Shown: piece by piece, positions 33,248 to 44,895 of the stretch
Layout: every line of letters starts with the position of its first letter
Position numbering within the stretch: the stretch's first letter is position 1
Assembly: GCA_030248215.1 (NCBI GenBank)
Contig: JASANG010000932.1
Coordinates: 248,001 to 312,000, forward strand
Direction: 5' to 3'
From: Enoplolaimus lenunculus
Taxonomy: Eukaryota > Nematoda > Enoplea > Enoplida > Thoracostomopsidae
DNA: 64,000 bases
Made by a program: the position numbers and the translations under genes
The notes under the pieces: generated by a model
Databases searched by the model: none
What the model saw: only the letters and a program-made list of their open reading frames with translations
What the model was told of the DNA's origin: nothing

Positions 33248-33499
33248 CACTGTAAATTCCAATGAGTTGATTAATCAATTCAGCTAGCGAGTTGGTTATT
33301 TCTGAATTAATATCAGTAAACATTAACACACTCTGAGTTGTGTTGATTCTCACTCTGAGTTGAGTTAGCTCTGGGTGACTTGGTTAATTAACTCAGAATG
33401 AATTGAATCAACTCAAGATTCTGAGTTGTGATAGTCCTAACTCAGACTGAGTGATTCAACTCATTCTGAGTTAAAATCAACTCACTGGAATTTACAGTG
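33248..33499. mobile_element. Family E foldback nested in the family B right end
   Basis: CACTGTAAATTCCAATGAG to CACTGGAATTTACAGTG; TA at 33246-33247 and 33500-33501. Confidence 0.9.
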
Positions 33500-33510
33500 T
33501 AACATTGGTC

Positions 33511-34097
33511 AACATTCGTAACGTTTCTAGTGTTTGAAGGTGTAACTGGCGAAAAAGCTGTCTTTGTCGGAGCCGAAATTGAAACAGAATTCAAAAATTT
33601 TGCTTGGCCTTTGACATCATGGGATACATTTCATAGTTTATGACAAGCACAAGGAACATTTGCGTTCGAAATTGACATAACTATTAATTCTTCGGAAACA
33701 TATTGAAGACAGCAAAACTACTGTTCGTTGCTGTAAAACCAACCGTTGAAGTGAAAACAATCATTGGAGTGAAACCAACTTTTCGGACTTTGGAGCCTTA
33801 AAAATGGAATTTTTCAAAAATTCAAATTTATGCGTGAAATGGTCAGAAAATGTCGTGGGAAGCTCGAATATGACAAAATTTTTGAAATCTGGCCACGTTT
33901 GGTCAAACACAGGTCGGCGGGGATAACCGAATTGAGCCATAACTAAATATTTACACAAGCAGTTTCACAGTTTTACAACCTAAGATACGTCAAAGCATCA
34001 ATTAATATTGGTGATGCTTGTAGCTCGACAGCCAAATTAACAAATTTCCAAAATTTCCGCTTTGATTTTATATTTAGTTCAATTTTTTCTAATATCT
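33511..34097. other. Unassigned; open frames of unknown meaning
   Basis: Plus-strand frames read GEKAVFVGAEIETEFKNFAW (about 33545-33605) and NNHWSETNFSDFGALKMEFF (about 33756-33815), each ended by a stop. They look protein-like but I cannot name a family. Confidence 0.25.
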
Positions 34098-34315
34098 GTA
34101 AGCATCAGAAACATGCTTGTCCATGTGTATATTCAAATGCATTGCCCTTTATGTATGCTAACCGGTATCATACGGTCGGCATATGGTCGACGATAGAAAC
34201 AGTTGGAGATGCGGACTGCATGCCGCAGTTGTAGAAGCGTTTGCATTAGCATCCGTAAGCCGCTAGTTCAAAACCACCCGGTATGTTTGCTTTTTCGGTT
34301 CCTTGATGTTTCTGA
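34098..34315 (+). mobile_element. SINE1, degenerate copy
   Basis: GTAAGCATCAGAAACATGCT leader and tRNA-like TGCATGCCGCAGTTGTAGAA ... CGCTAGTTCAAAACC. Confidence 0.55.
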
Positions 34316-34680
34316 GCAAGCCAATAACCCAACAAACCAGAAGATTCCAACACTTTTAAAAAGAGAATTTTATTAAAATTGTTCAACTTCAAACCCCCGT
34401 TCCGGCCAGTTACACGTTTGTTTAAATTTTAATAATAAAATTCAAACCGCAACAATGAATTTAAAAATTTAACCTTTGCAGCGTTTAGAACTAAAATTGT
34501 CAAAGTACAGTTTTAGCAATTGTCTTTAAGGTATAAATCTATAATTTTCGCTATTTTTTCGTCTAAAATTACCTCTATTTTATAACGTTTACAGTTTATA
34601 TTTAGAGTTTGAAAATATACCTGTAGTTTTATTTGAGAAAATTTGAAATTCACTCAACACAAATGCTAAAATGGGTATAA

Positions 34681-35265
34681 CGACAAATCGTCGCCTGACA
34701 ACTCATCGGCCGACAACTTGTAATCCGAAATCGACGCGACAATTCGTCGCCTGACAACTCATCGACCGACAACTTGTAATCCGAAATCGACTCGACAATT
34801 CGTCGCCTGAAAACTCATCGGCCGACAACTTGTAATCCGAAATCGACGCGACAATTCGTCGCCTGACAACTCATCGACCGACAACTTGTAATCCGAAATC
34901 GACTCGACAATTCGTCGCCTGACAACTCATCGACCGACAACTTGTAATCCGAAATCGACTCGACAATTCGTCGCCTGACAACTCATCGACCGACAACTTG
35001 TAATCCGAAATCGACTCGACAATTCGCCGCCTGACAACTCATCGACCGACAACTTGTAATCCGAAATATTATCGATTCGACAATTCGTCGCCTGACAACT
35101 CATCGACCGACAACTTGTAATTTGACATTTCATCGACTCCACAAAACGTCGTCCATCACATTATGCTTTAGGCTTAGGCTTAGGATTACGGTTAGGAATA
35201 TACTTAGTTGATTAATTAGCTTTTGGGCACTGTTGTGCGACAAATTGTCGGGTGACGAATTGTCG
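34681..35265. mobile_element. Element K with 56-bp tandem array
   Basis: Inverted ends CGACAAATCGTCGCCTGACAA and CGGGTGACGAATTGTCG. Inside, a 56-bp unit (TGACAACTCATCGACCGACA, ACTTGTAATCCGAAATCGAC, ...) repeats about eight times from 34696. A TTAGGC run follows at 35165-35205. Confidence 0.8.
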
Positions 35266-35795
35266 TAGATTTGCTAATCGAGTAGGGAACAATGGACTCG
35301 CTGTAGCATAGCGGTATCTTTGTAGACGGTGGCGGATTTGCGGAAACTGGGTTCATTCGAAGAACGTCGGTTAACATGAAAAAGCTTTTGAGCCACTTTT
35401 CTTTGTCGGTATTTCGTGGTCAACAAACCGGAGTTTTTACTGTTCAAAATTTTTTCGTTATTGGAATTGTTTCAGCACTCAAAGGTTCCTGACGGAATAA
35501 ATATTTTTTGCATTGCTTAGGCTTAGGCTTAGGCTATTTCGCCTAAAATATTATAATTTGCATGTAAAATTGTTATTGCGGCACGAGTTGATTACTGTGA
35601 CTGGGTTTTAAGAAAAATAATATTCTTTAGAGTTTATCAGTAAATACTTATTAGCATCCGAATGAGAAAATTATCGATAACTTTGAGCTTAGTTTTCACA
35701 CTGTTAAAGTTTGAATTAAGATTAATATCCTCAAAGCATCGCAGTATCTGTTGCCCGTTAGCAAACCGTATTCAAACTATTCTTAAAAAACTTAT
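35266..35795. other. No firm feature
   Basis: A tRNA-like piece near 35293-35355 (TAGCATAGCGGTA ... GGGTTCATTCG) is too degenerate to call. A short TTAGGC run lies at 35515-35535. Confidence 0.3.
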
Positions 35796-36058
35796 AGCTC
35801 TATTCACACGTGCAAGTTTTTGCTGCGAGAAGTTGCAGCTGCAACTTGCACTTGCAAGTTTTGTCCAAAATTCCGTTCGAAAAAATTGCAGTAGCAAATA
35901 ATTCATTAAAAATCATAGCTAGGGATTTAGTACACATATGTGAATAACCATGCAAGTTCACTGAATTTATTGCTGCCGCTTTCTCATTGGCTGATGAAAA
36001 AATGCAAGTTCGACGTGCAAAGTTCTCGCAGCAAAAACTTGAACGTGTGAATAGGGCT
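35796..36058. mobile_element. Family Q foldback
   Basis: AGCTCTATTCACACGTGCAA to TTGAACGTGTGAATAGGGCT. Further copies at 36315 (left end) and 37750. Confidence 0.82.
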
Positions 36059-36314
36059 TAAATCAACTTGATTTAATATTAAGCAAATCTAGTGATATTA
36101 ACCTAACTTTCTAGATTAACCACAGTGCTCGAATTCGGAATTGACTCTACGTTCGCATGCAGTACCAAACACAAGGTGTTTTTTAATTTTAAGTGAGTTG
36201 AAGACACTTTAACACTACTTCACGTTTAAGCCTAAATTCTACGCTTAGGCTTACAACAAAGCTTGCCTAATATCCGTTAAGATAAACCTAAAGCCTAAAC
36301 ATTTGCCCCTCCGA

Positions 36315-36425
36315 AGCCCTATTCACACGCACACGTTTTTGCAACAAAAACATGCATGTGCAATATGCAAGCGCAAGTTTGGTCACACAGCAGCTTTGAA
36401 GTCTTGCAGCTACAAATTTTATTTC
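36315..36425. mobile_element. Family Q left-end fragment
   Basis: AGCCCTATTCACACGCACAC and GTGCAATATGCAAGCGCAAG; right half missing. A family T fragment (TGAGCTGGCTACGGGACTG) follows to 36531. Confidence 0.65.
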
Positions 36426-36558
36426 GGGGGATTTCATGCTATTGAATTTAATTCAGTCAACAAAAACCCTTGTACGCCCCTTCCTGAAAAGTTTTTACCC
36501 CCCAAGCGAGGTGAGCTGGCTACGGGACTGTTGGTCCAGCAACTAGTGACATATTTAG

Positions 36559-36707
36559 AAAACAATACTAGATATCAACTGCGGTTGAATTCTTTTTCGA
36601 CACCTACGAATGTATCAGCCACGTCCCGCGTCATATTGTTCTACCCGGATGTTACCGGTATCTCGAGGCAACCTTGCCTTTTCGGCACTTTGTCCCCACA
36701 AGTTTAG
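36559..36707 (+). CDS. Possible FN3-like exon
   Basis: After CATATTTAG the plus frame reads NNTRYQLRLNSF, TNVSATSRVILFYPDV and QPCLFGTLSPQ. NxTxYxLRxNSF resembles the F strand of a fibronectin type III domain. It ends in CAA followed by GTTTAG, either a donor or a stop shortly after. It sits directly after transposon fragments, and no partner exon was found. Confidence 0.25.
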
Positions 36708-37749
36708 ATTTAGCTTATAAAGAAGCTGTCTAAAATCACAAGCGTTTTCCTATGCCTAAACCTAAGCGTAATAGCAAACCTTAATGGTTGCTTTTTTCAA
36801 AAAAAGCTAAACCTAATCGTAAGCCTTAACCTTAATTGTGGGCGAAAATTGGCAACATACCAAATTCTGTTATCTTTTACCGCCATCAACACTGGTATCG
36901 CTTGAGTTCTCTGAACTCAAGCAAATTGTCAATCTTCTTTGTCAAAATTAAAATATCCCACCCAAGGGAAAGATTGTTTTTTTACTCATTTTATACTTTA
37001 AAATTTAAAAAAAAATATTATTTTACAAATTGAAAAATTTACTCATTTCTCACTTAACCTTGAAAGATAAAAGTTCAGTTAAGACGATGGTAACGTGTGT
37101 TTTTGATGTGAGATAATAAGTTTCTCAGCGACGGGTTTTGTGTTTAAGTTCGTTGCGAATCAGGGGTGCAAAAACGAGCATTTATGCGGAAACTCACAAG
37201 CGAAGCGAACGAGAAGCGAAACGCAATTTTAGCACTGATTTTTAATACAAAATTTTGGTTTTGACCTCTGTTGGCCGACTGAAGCCATGGTGACCTGCCG
37301 ACTCGCGGGTGGGTGCGAATACTGATTTAAGAGAAAATTTCAGTTGTTAGGGGGGATGATTTTGATACTTGCATCGTAATGAATTTTATTTTCTCATATT
37401 TTTGAACAGAATTATTATTTTAAGTAAATTTTTTTGTTGAAAATTGTATAAATTAATTTTGGTCTGAGGTTAATTTTATAAGCTTAATATAAGTTTTGGG
37501 CGGCGGTTGACTCAAATTTCATTATTTCAATGTGTCAAAATATGAAATTTGAGCGGTGTAGAATCTGGTTAACTGTATCACCGTGATTATTGTTCGAGAA
37601 TTTGCCAAAATTATATTTCCGCATCATATTAAAATAATTATAGCGTTTAATACAGAAATAAGAGTCTTTAAATTACACTTGTGAACGATATTCACGCACA
37701 AATGTGCAACTTTCATAAAATCAACGATATTCACGCACAAATGTGCAAC

Positions 37750-37961
37750 TTCATAAAATCCCGTTCGAAAAACTTGCAACTGCAAATAATTCATTAAAAA
37801 TCATAGCTATAAATAATTTAGTTCACATGTGTCAATAACCATGCAAGTTAACTGAATTTATTGCAGCAGCTTTCTCAATGGCTGATGAAAAAATTCAAGT
37901 TCTGCGTGCAATTTCCTGCTGCAAATTCTCTCACCAAAAACTTGCACGTGTGAATAGGGCT
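37750..37961. mobile_element. Family Q right part
   Basis: GCAAATAATTCATTAAAAAT, GGCTGATGAAAAAATTCAAG, ending GCACGTGTGAATAGGGCT. Just upstream (37684-37761) a 38-39-bp unit CGATATTCACGCACAAATGT is duplicated. Confidence 0.75.
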
Positions 37962-38317
37962 TAAGCCAACCAAACAATTCATCTAAAACTGAAGCTTATT
38001 CTTTTCTAGTTCCACAGAAAAACGTTCCACCCCTGATCTTTACATGAGCCGCAAATTGTAAAGTTGAGAATATTGAACGAAAAGTGTTTAGTAAAGGTTT
38101 TATCAAAATTTCAAAATGTTAACACGTTTCTGTAAAACATTAACAACTTCGAAACACAAAAGTGAATAATTTATGAACGGTTGTCTAGTAATTTTAGTAG
38201 ACTTTAAGAGGGCTTGGAGCCGCGTTCTTACAGTTTGATTCATATTCTCGAGTCTGTGTAGTGTCAAGCGTTGATCGGTGATAAATTTGTTGCAGTCCTA
38301 CAGAGCGGCTAAAAGTG

Positions 38318-38432
38318 TGCGCCGTATAGAACAGGGCCGTAACAGTAGTATAACCATATTCATAAACTTAAATTCATGCAGAAAATTTGGTCTAAAGCTT
38401 AAGCTTACTCTATTGCAGTCCGGCAAAAAACC
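38318..38432. mobile_element. Family A fragment
   Basis: GTATAGAACAGGGCCGTAAC and AAGCTTAAGCTTACTCTATT with weak ends. A right-end fragment (CCACCCCTGATCTTTACATG) also lies at 37990-38050. Confidence 0.55.
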
Positions 38433-39039
38433 GTTAATTTGTTAGGACGCATGTTCTTCAATTCCAACTGAAACCAAACGTTTTGTTCTAGTTCCTGTAT
38501 TTACAGTTTGTACCATTTATACATTTCGGTCAAAAATTTTAAAATTCCGCTAATCCACCAATGGTATGAAATAATTAGACCAATTACAATTAAGGATTTA
38601 AATGACAAAACAAAACTGCCCAATTAGAAACGAGTAGTTAGGCGGCATTAAAAAATTTCAGCCAATCACCGGGCAGCATTTATGTATCGTAAATAAACTG
38701 TCCAATTAAACATGAATTAGGAATTTGAAATATTTTCTAGTTCATTTAACACATTAATTAACCATGCAATTATTTGAGTTGTAAAAGTCACTGAGAGAGT
38801 TTATTGCATGCGTTTTACACCGTTTTGTTCCCAAGGTCAGATTTGTCGTTGCATTTTACTCTCACACGGCCAACAACTTATTCGACCAAAATGTTCTGTG
38901 GTGTTGACGAACTCCATTCGAAGAAATTTTACGAGTGAACGAGACTATTTTCACGTGTATAATCAAGCTTTGTGAATATTGTCAGTCTTGGTATGAAAAA
39001 TTGTTGGCCATTCTAGAAAATTTTTAACCTTGCTTGTAC
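38433..39039. other. No firm feature
   Basis: AT-rich; two overlapping frames are open at 38800-38950 but neither is convincing. Confidence 0.3.
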
Positions 39040-39352
39040 CAAGAATGGATGACAAATAAACAAGAGTATGCAACTGGACACATTCGGTGTAGAAAAGAAT
39101 GCACCCGGCACGCGTTGCGGTTTCGGCCGAGCCCATTTTAATTTAGAGGAAGGTGCAACCGGTGCGAACCAAGACACTTTATGTATCTGGCAACAAATTG
39201 ATCCGCTTATAATTTAGGGTTATTGCATGTGAGAGCGACCCCTCGTTTAAACGAAGGGGGAGGGGGGGTCGGCAAAATCCCAACGCCTGGTGGTACATTT
39301 TGTACCATGCGAAACTGCAAGAGTTGCACACTCTTGAGATTATGCACTCTTG
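39040..39352. mobile_element. Family F element
   Basis: CAAGAATGGATGACAAAT to GATTATGCACTCTTG; CTTGTAC flanks both ends (39033-39039, 39353-39359, 7 of 7). Confidence 0.88.
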
Positions 39353-39623
39353 CTTGTACTAAGTTATAGGAAATTGTTGTATGCTTCTATTGAAAATCTT
39401 ATTAATGTAATTGCGTATGTTGTATATGCACCAGGACATACATGTTTCACATGCTTACAAATATGTTACAAGTCTGTTAATGTGATTTTCACCTGTTTCT
39501 TACGAAATTTCGGAAGCCCATATAACCCCCCCGTCAAAGTGGCACCCGAATGAGATATTGACCGAGAGACAAAGTACACGTTGCAAACGTATTTCATGAA
39601 TAAGTGAAGATTTTATGTTCAAA

Positions 39624-39844
39624 GCCCGTATTCTCAAATGTGTATAGCACCTATTACAAGTTGGTGATAGGTCTTATAGCCTTTGAACCAGGCAATGTTT
39701 AGTTTTGAAATTCCGCACATTTATTGCTTTCGATGTTTTCCTACTTCTGTGTATATATTGAGATCTGCAATTGCAGCAGTTTGTTCGTTTGAAAACGTAT
39801 TACTAACTGGTGATAGGTGCTATATGCATTTGAAAATATGGGCC
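39624..39844. mobile_element. Family G foldback
   Basis: GCCCGTATTCTCAAATGTG to GCATTTGAAAATATGGGCC, with CTATTACAAGTTGGTGATAG and ACTAACTGGTGATAGGTGC arms. Confidence 0.82.
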
Positions 39845-40586
39845 CAGATTTAAGTCTAAATATTGCGTTTGTTTTTATCAGTTTTATCAAGAATTGCCTG
39901 AGTATCTCAGACCTTTTTAGTGGCGTGCCTACATCTGTGGCCTGGCCCTGGAGGAGCAGTCAGCCCCATACCCCATCGGTGCCAGAGTAGCCAGCTCCAT
40001 GCCCCCATCAGTGCCGGAGAAGACAGGGGTAGAGGCTTCCCCCAAACTCGCGAGCGAGAAGCCAAACGCATCTTAAACCTTCGGCGTTTTTGGTTCAACC
40101 GGTTAGGGTGGGGGCCGTTTAGGGGTTGTGCCAACCGAATGGGGGTATAGGATGTGGCTGCTCCGGCCCTGTCCCCCATTTGGGGAGGTCATCCGCAACG
40201 AAATGCCCCATCCTGACAAAATTGCGCACAAAAAATAGCCGTTAATATTCATTAGAATTTGAAAAGTATTTTAATCATCGCGAGGGTACCCCCCTCGGGT
40301 AGGGTACCCTAGCCTCCTCCGGCACTGACCATTAGGGTCGAAGCATATGTGTCCACCCCCTGCCACACTGGTGGTCCCAGAAGTTGTTTTGCGGAGAGGC
40401 GTTTATTTTTTTTGGAAATCAGATACGAATTTTTCTAATTTTGTCATTTTTGCTCGTAAAAATTAGCTGTATGCAAATCGAACTTAGATGATTTACATAT
40501 AAAACACGCGTTAAAATTGTTAATAACAACACGAGTTCCTGTTCAGCCCACCCGTCGGCTCTTGGAATCATATTGAACAAAGCTTC
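39845..40586. other. GC-rich island, no gene seen
   Basis: 39915-40400 is distinctly GC-rich with GGCCTGGCCCTGGAGGAGC and CCCCATCAGTGCCGGAGAAG. GTGGCGTGCCTAC at its left resembles hAT-type termini, but no matching right end or coding frame was established. Confidence 0.35.
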
Positions 40587-40744
40587 GGCCCATGTAAGGA
40601 TCAGGGACGGGACGTTTTTCTGCGGGACTGCAATAGAATAAGCTTAAGTTTTAGACTACTTTATGTATGGCATAGGTTTAGGCTTAGGCTTAGGCTTAGT
40701 AATATGTTTATAATAGTGTTCCGCCCCTGTTCTTTACATTGGCC
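40587..40744. mobile_element. Family A element
   Basis: GGCCCATGTAAGGATCAGGG to CTGTTCTTTACATTGGCC; flanks AAAGCTTC and TATGCTTC (6 of 8). Confidence 0.85.
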
Positions 40745-41057
40745 TATGCTTCTATGAAGTTTCACTTGACCCGTGGCAATTCCTTTTAAATCCTACTTTA
40801 CATTTCCGTCATCTGATATCACTGCCTATAATCATGCAACTATAATTGAGTTGTCATGAGTTGAAAACCACGGTTAGCTCGAACTGACCTTGAAGGGGTG
40901 ACAGCATTTGCACCCCCTGAGCAATTCATTCACCAGATAGTATTATTTAAAAACTAATACGGCTCACAACGTAACCCCATATTTCGTGGGACGAAATATT
41001 AAAACAATGCCCTGGCCCCACCTGCGGTAAAGGCGTTTGAACTGAAACTGGTTTTAG

Positions 41058-41179
41058 TGACCACTGTCCAAAATATGATCTGGTTATAAACCAGAAATGT
41101 CTCCAGGGGTTTTCTGATGAAACCATGAGCCAGTTGTGTTCAGCCTACGAGAGCGATAGTGGACACAAGTCTTGGACTG
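41058..41179 (+). CDS. Possible C-type-lectin-like exon
   Basis: Between an acceptor (CTGGTTTTAG) and a donor (ACTG then GTTAGA), the frame reads DHCPKYDLVINQKCLQGFSD and MSQLCSAYESDSGHKSW. The CP-x8-C-x12-C spacing and the order resemble the N-terminal half of a long-form C-type lectin domain, abundant as secreted proteins in nematodes. The C-terminal half, with its tryptophans and calcium residues, was not found nearby. Identity rests on a pattern only. Confidence 0.35.
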
Positions 41180-41307
41180 GTTAGAACGCATATTTTAGGT
41201 CAAATATTAGTAACGTGTTGTTATGGTCCATTCCTAAAATAGTTCCTTATTCTTATTGGTACATAGAACGAGCGTACAGAGTTACTTATAGCATTGTTTG
41301 CGCTTAG

Positions 41308-41470
41308 CGGGCCGTAGTCAGGGGCGAACACAAGGGGTCAGCCCCCCCGGAAATCTTTTGAATCCCCGTAGAAAATTGTCAACCTTGCATGTAAGTCATT
41401 AAAAACCATTGAATGCCCCTCCTGAAAAATTTTCAGTCGCCCCTAGCAAGGTGAGCTGGTTATAGTCCTG
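41308..41470. mobile_element. Family T hAT-like element
   Basis: CGGGCCGTAGTCAGGGGCG to GAGCTGGTTATAGTCCTG; flanks only 5 of 8 alike. Confidence 0.72.
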
Positions 41471-41635
41471 GCATTTAATCTATCTTAGTCGCTTTGGTTC
41501 GAAGAATAGTAACAGTTGTGATTTTAAGCTAAGCTTATTTTATCAATTATCGATTTGTAATTTTATTAATTTGCTAAAAATAAAAACCTAAAATGTCGAG
41601 TTCGAGTCCGTTTTGAACATCTCTAAATCATGCCA

Positions 41636-41750
41636 GGATTCCTAAGCCTAAGCCTAAGCGTAAGAATGGGCATATTCTTAATCGTGAGCGTAAGCCTAAG
41701 TCTAGCAAAAAATTTAGTCTAAATCTTAAGCTTATTATATTCTAGGCCAG
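41636..41750. mobile_element. Family A fragment
   Basis: CCTAAGCCTAAGCCTAAGCG, GAATGGGCATATTCTTAATC and AAATCTTAAGCTTATTATAT: a family A interior and right side without clean ends. Confidence 0.55.
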
Positions 41751-41951
41751 CGAGTCGAACCTTGGTTCTAGTTTAAGCTTTTAATTTTGAGCCGTATACT
41801 AACTTTGAGTAGCACCAGTTCGCCGGCAACCATCCTGAAATTTGGGGAAGCCCCCACACCTGCATGCTCCGACACTGTCTTAGTCCACAAACACGTGTGG
41901 TTAGGCATGCTGGATCGCTGGTTGATTTGGCCATTTTCGTTCAAATTACAA

Positions 41952-42418
41952 CACTGTAAATTCCAGTGAGTTGATTTTAACTCAGAATAAGTTGAATCCA
42001 CTAAAAGAAGTACGAGCTGTGAATAGAGCTCTATTTGGTACTGCTTAACTCAGTATTACTTAGCGGTATTGGTTGCGAAATATGAGACTTTGCGAAAAGT
42101 TTGCATGACTGCGTAGATCAGCGGTTAGAGCAGCGGACCGGTAATCCGTACGTCATGAGTTCGAGTTCCACCGCATCCGCAGCAAAATTTTCATGAAGGG
42201 CTCTATATGGTACTACTTAAGTTAGAATTAGATCTTTCAGAACTCAAAATTTTGAAATGTTTGAACTAAATCCGAGCGAATTAATCAACTCAACCGAAAT
42301 TGAATCAGCTCAGTATAAGTTAGTATTTACTGCTGTTAACTCGGAAATAACCAGAAATAACTAATTCTCTCTCTAATTTGATTAATCAAGCCTATGGAAT
42401 TTACAGTGAGCTAATGCG
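41952..42418. mobile_element. Family E foldback carrying SINE3
   Basis: CACTGTAAATTCCAGTGAG to GGAATTTACAGTG; SINE3 sits in the middle. Confidence 0.78.
42103..42183 (+). mobile_element. SINE3 head, nested in family E
   Basis: GCGTAGATCAGCGGTTAGAG, GGACCGGTAATCCGTACG, GAGTTCGAGTTCC: second copy of the tRNA-like sequence at 20778. Confidence 0.62.
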
Positions 42419-42613
42419 AAAAACCGTTTATGTTGCAAGCAACCAGCACTTGCTAAATGTAAATTGCTTAAATTTTCTGTTCAATCTTCTCTAAATTTAA
42501 TTTGCGAAAGTTTTTGCGGCGGGGTCGAGTGTCCCCCGTAAACCAGTATTGCTTATACATCACTTAAATTCAAGGAATTGTAAATTTTTTAGATGTATTT
42601 GACGAACAAATTT

Positions 42614-42806
42614 GGCCAATGTAAATGACAGGGCGGAACAGCATTATAAGCATACTCCTAAGTCTAAACCTAAGCCTAAACGTAAGAATGAGCATATTCC
42701 TAAACCTAAGCCTAAACGTAATCCAAGCAAAAAAATTAGTCTAAAGCTTAAGCTTACTCTATTGCAGTCCCACACAAAAACGTTCCGTTCCTGATCTTTA
42801 CATTTT
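42614..42806. mobile_element. Family A element
   Basis: GGCCAATGTAAATGACAGGG to CGTTCCTGATCTTTACATTT; flanks ACAAATTT and TCAAATTT (7 of 8). Confidence 0.85.
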
Positions 42807-43104
42807 TCAAATTTTGTATTCATGAATTGCGATTTACAATTGATTTTTCTGCATGACAATTCGGTTGTGTCTTGTTCGCCTCAAGAATTAATAAATATTT
42901 CCATGAATTTTTGACACCAAAAATTTCGGACACAAATGCGAAATTTTTAAATATTTTAAATTAATTTTTAAATATTGTAAATTCTGGAAAAAACTATGAG
43001 TGATCGACTTATGAGAGCTGTTAGAATTTCAGAGACGAGGGCAGTCAAGCGTGTTGCATATCAACGCTGTCAGTGTGCAGCGGAGCAATGAGTTTTGTTG
43101 GTTT

Positions 43105-43583
43105 TAGGCCCAATTAATTCTAATTTTTGGCCCTAAATTCTAAGTTGTTTGCCCTATTTTTTGGTCCTAAATAATTCTAAATTTTTCGGCCCTAAATTGT
43201 AAATTTTTTGGCCCTATTTTTTGGTCCTAAATAATTCTAAATTTTTTGGCCCTATTTTTTGGTCCTAAATAATTCTAAATTTTTTGGCCCTATTTTTTGG
43301 TCCTAAATAATTCTAAATTTTTTGGCCCTATTTTTTGGTCCTAAATAATTCTAAATTTTTTGGCCCTAAATTCTAAATTTTTTGGCCCTATTTTTTGGTC
43401 CTAAATAATTCTAAATTTTTTGGCCCTATTTTTTGGTCCTAAATAATTCTAAATTTTTTGGCCCTATTTTTTTGGTCCTAAATAATTCTAAATTTTTTGG
43501 CCCTAAATTCTATATTTTTTGGCCCTATTTTTTGGTCCTAAATAATTCTAAATTTTTTGGCCCTATTTTTTGGTCCTAATTAA
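43105..43583 (+). repeat. 38-bp tandem repeat, about 11-12 copies
   Basis: Unit GGCCCTATTTTTTGGTCCTA/AATAATTCTAAATTTTTT, with a shorter sub-unit (GGCCCTAAATTCTAAATTTT) inserted three or four times. Confidence 0.92.
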
Positions 43584-43630
43584 TTATATATAACGGTCTG
43601 ACGATTGAGACATTAAGACTGGTGAAACTA

Positions 43631-44206
43631 ATACAGTGGCATTAAACTAATTGTCTAGATGAACTACACTAACAGGTAGATTCACGTTTAAACTAATCTA
43701 AAATCTTACATATTTTTAGTTTAAACAAAACTTAATGAATACTTAGATACACGTAATTTCTGCGCTGCGCTTGTTACTTAAACCAAAAATAAGTTTAACT
43801 AATAATATCGCGTTAAACTGAAAAATATCTTAGTCTCAGTTAAACTTGGAATTCTAGTTTAGTTAGTCCGTCCAGTCATTTAAGTTTTACTTAAACTAAT
43901 ATTCAAGCTTAGTTAAGCTTTAATTTAAGTTTAAGTTTTAAGTACTCAACTAAACTTGATTATCAGTTTAAGTAAAACTTCAATGGCTGGATGGACTAAC
44001 TAAACTAGAATTTTAAGTTATACTTAAACTAACGTATTGTTAAGTTTAACACGAGATTAAGAAAGCTTATTTTTAGCTTAAGACACAAGAGCAGCCGTGT
44101 AAGTTTAGCTAAAACTGAAAATATGTCAAATTTCAAATGAGTTTAAGCGTAAACGTACCTGTTAGTTTAGTTAATCTAAAAAGTTAGTCCAATACTGGTG
44201 GATTAG
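43631..44206. mobile_element. Element W: large foldback, about 576 bp
   Basis: The two halves are imperfect reverse complements around about 43915. Outer arms CACTAACAGGTA / TACCTGTTAG; middle TCTAGTTTAGTTAGTCCGTCCAG / GGATGGACTAACTAAACTAG; inner GTTTTACTTAAACT / AGTTTAAGTAAAAC. No coding frame. Exact ends and target duplication unclear. Confidence 0.72.
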
Positions 44207-44657
44207 CTTAACCTTAAATCTAGTTAGTTTAAGCATTTAAGGAGTATGAGATTGAGAAGCTTTAGGCTTAGGCTTTGGTCTACGTGCATGTTTAAATTTA
44301 GGTTTAGGCTTTGGCTTAGTACCTAAGCCGCTATAGTTATCATGGACCATTTTTTCGTCTAGCTAGTACTTCTTAGGCTTGATAAGTGGCTGTCACAGAA
44401 AATTAGTGTATATATTCTACTGGGAAACTATACATACATATATAAATATATATGTATATATACGCTCAGTTGAAGAATCGTTCGATAAACCGGAAAAAAG
44501 CATAATTTTGGTTAATCAATTTTGGTTTGCCAGAGCCTAATCACACAACGTCATCGTCAGAAAAGATATATTTGTCCCGTGGGTCAAAGTCTTATTTGAT
44601 TCTGCTTCCAAAATTTTGGAATATACCCGATTTGTTAATACCAGCTATAGACAGCTC
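44207..44657. other. No firm feature
   Basis: TTTAGGCTTTGG-type words at 44260-44330, then AT-rich sequence. Confidence 0.35.
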
Positions 44658-44895
44658 GACCCATGTAAAGATCACGGGCGGAACGTTTTTCTGTGGGACT
44701 GCAATAGAGTACGCTTTCTTTAGACCAATTTCTTTGCTTGGCTTAGGCTTAGGCTTAGGAATATGCTCATTTTTACGTTTAGGCTTAGGATTTGTGTTAG
44801 GAATAGGCTCATTCTTACATTTAAGCTTAGGTTTATGCTTTAGGCTTAGGCTTAGCAATACGCTTATAATACTGTTCCACCCCTTGTTCTTGCCC
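44658..44895. mobile_element. Family A element, perfect target duplication
   Basis: GACCCATGTAAAGATCACGG to CACCCCTTGTTCTTGCCC; GACAGCTC on both sides (44650-44657 and 44896-44903, 8 of 8). Four TTAGG blocks inside. Confidence 0.92.

Larger units (their letters stand above)
32886..33510. mobile_element. Family B element holding families D and E
   Basis: Left end GGCCCATGTTACTTTTAGGG; right end split as CCTAAAAGTA (before) and TAACATTGGTC (after) the family E insertion. Removing both inserts restores a normal family B element. Confidence 0.87.

Noticed and set aside
33520-33926. Protein-like plus-strand frames
   Set aside because: Kept only as an unassigned stretch: each is stopped within 40-60 codons, and no domain was recognised.
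34681-35140. CRISPR-like regular repeats
   Set aside because: Adjacent units with no unique spacers, in an animal genome, inside inverted ends: a transposon array.
38800-38950. Two overlapping open frames of about 45 codons
   Set aside because: Two different frames are equally open, which argues for chance.
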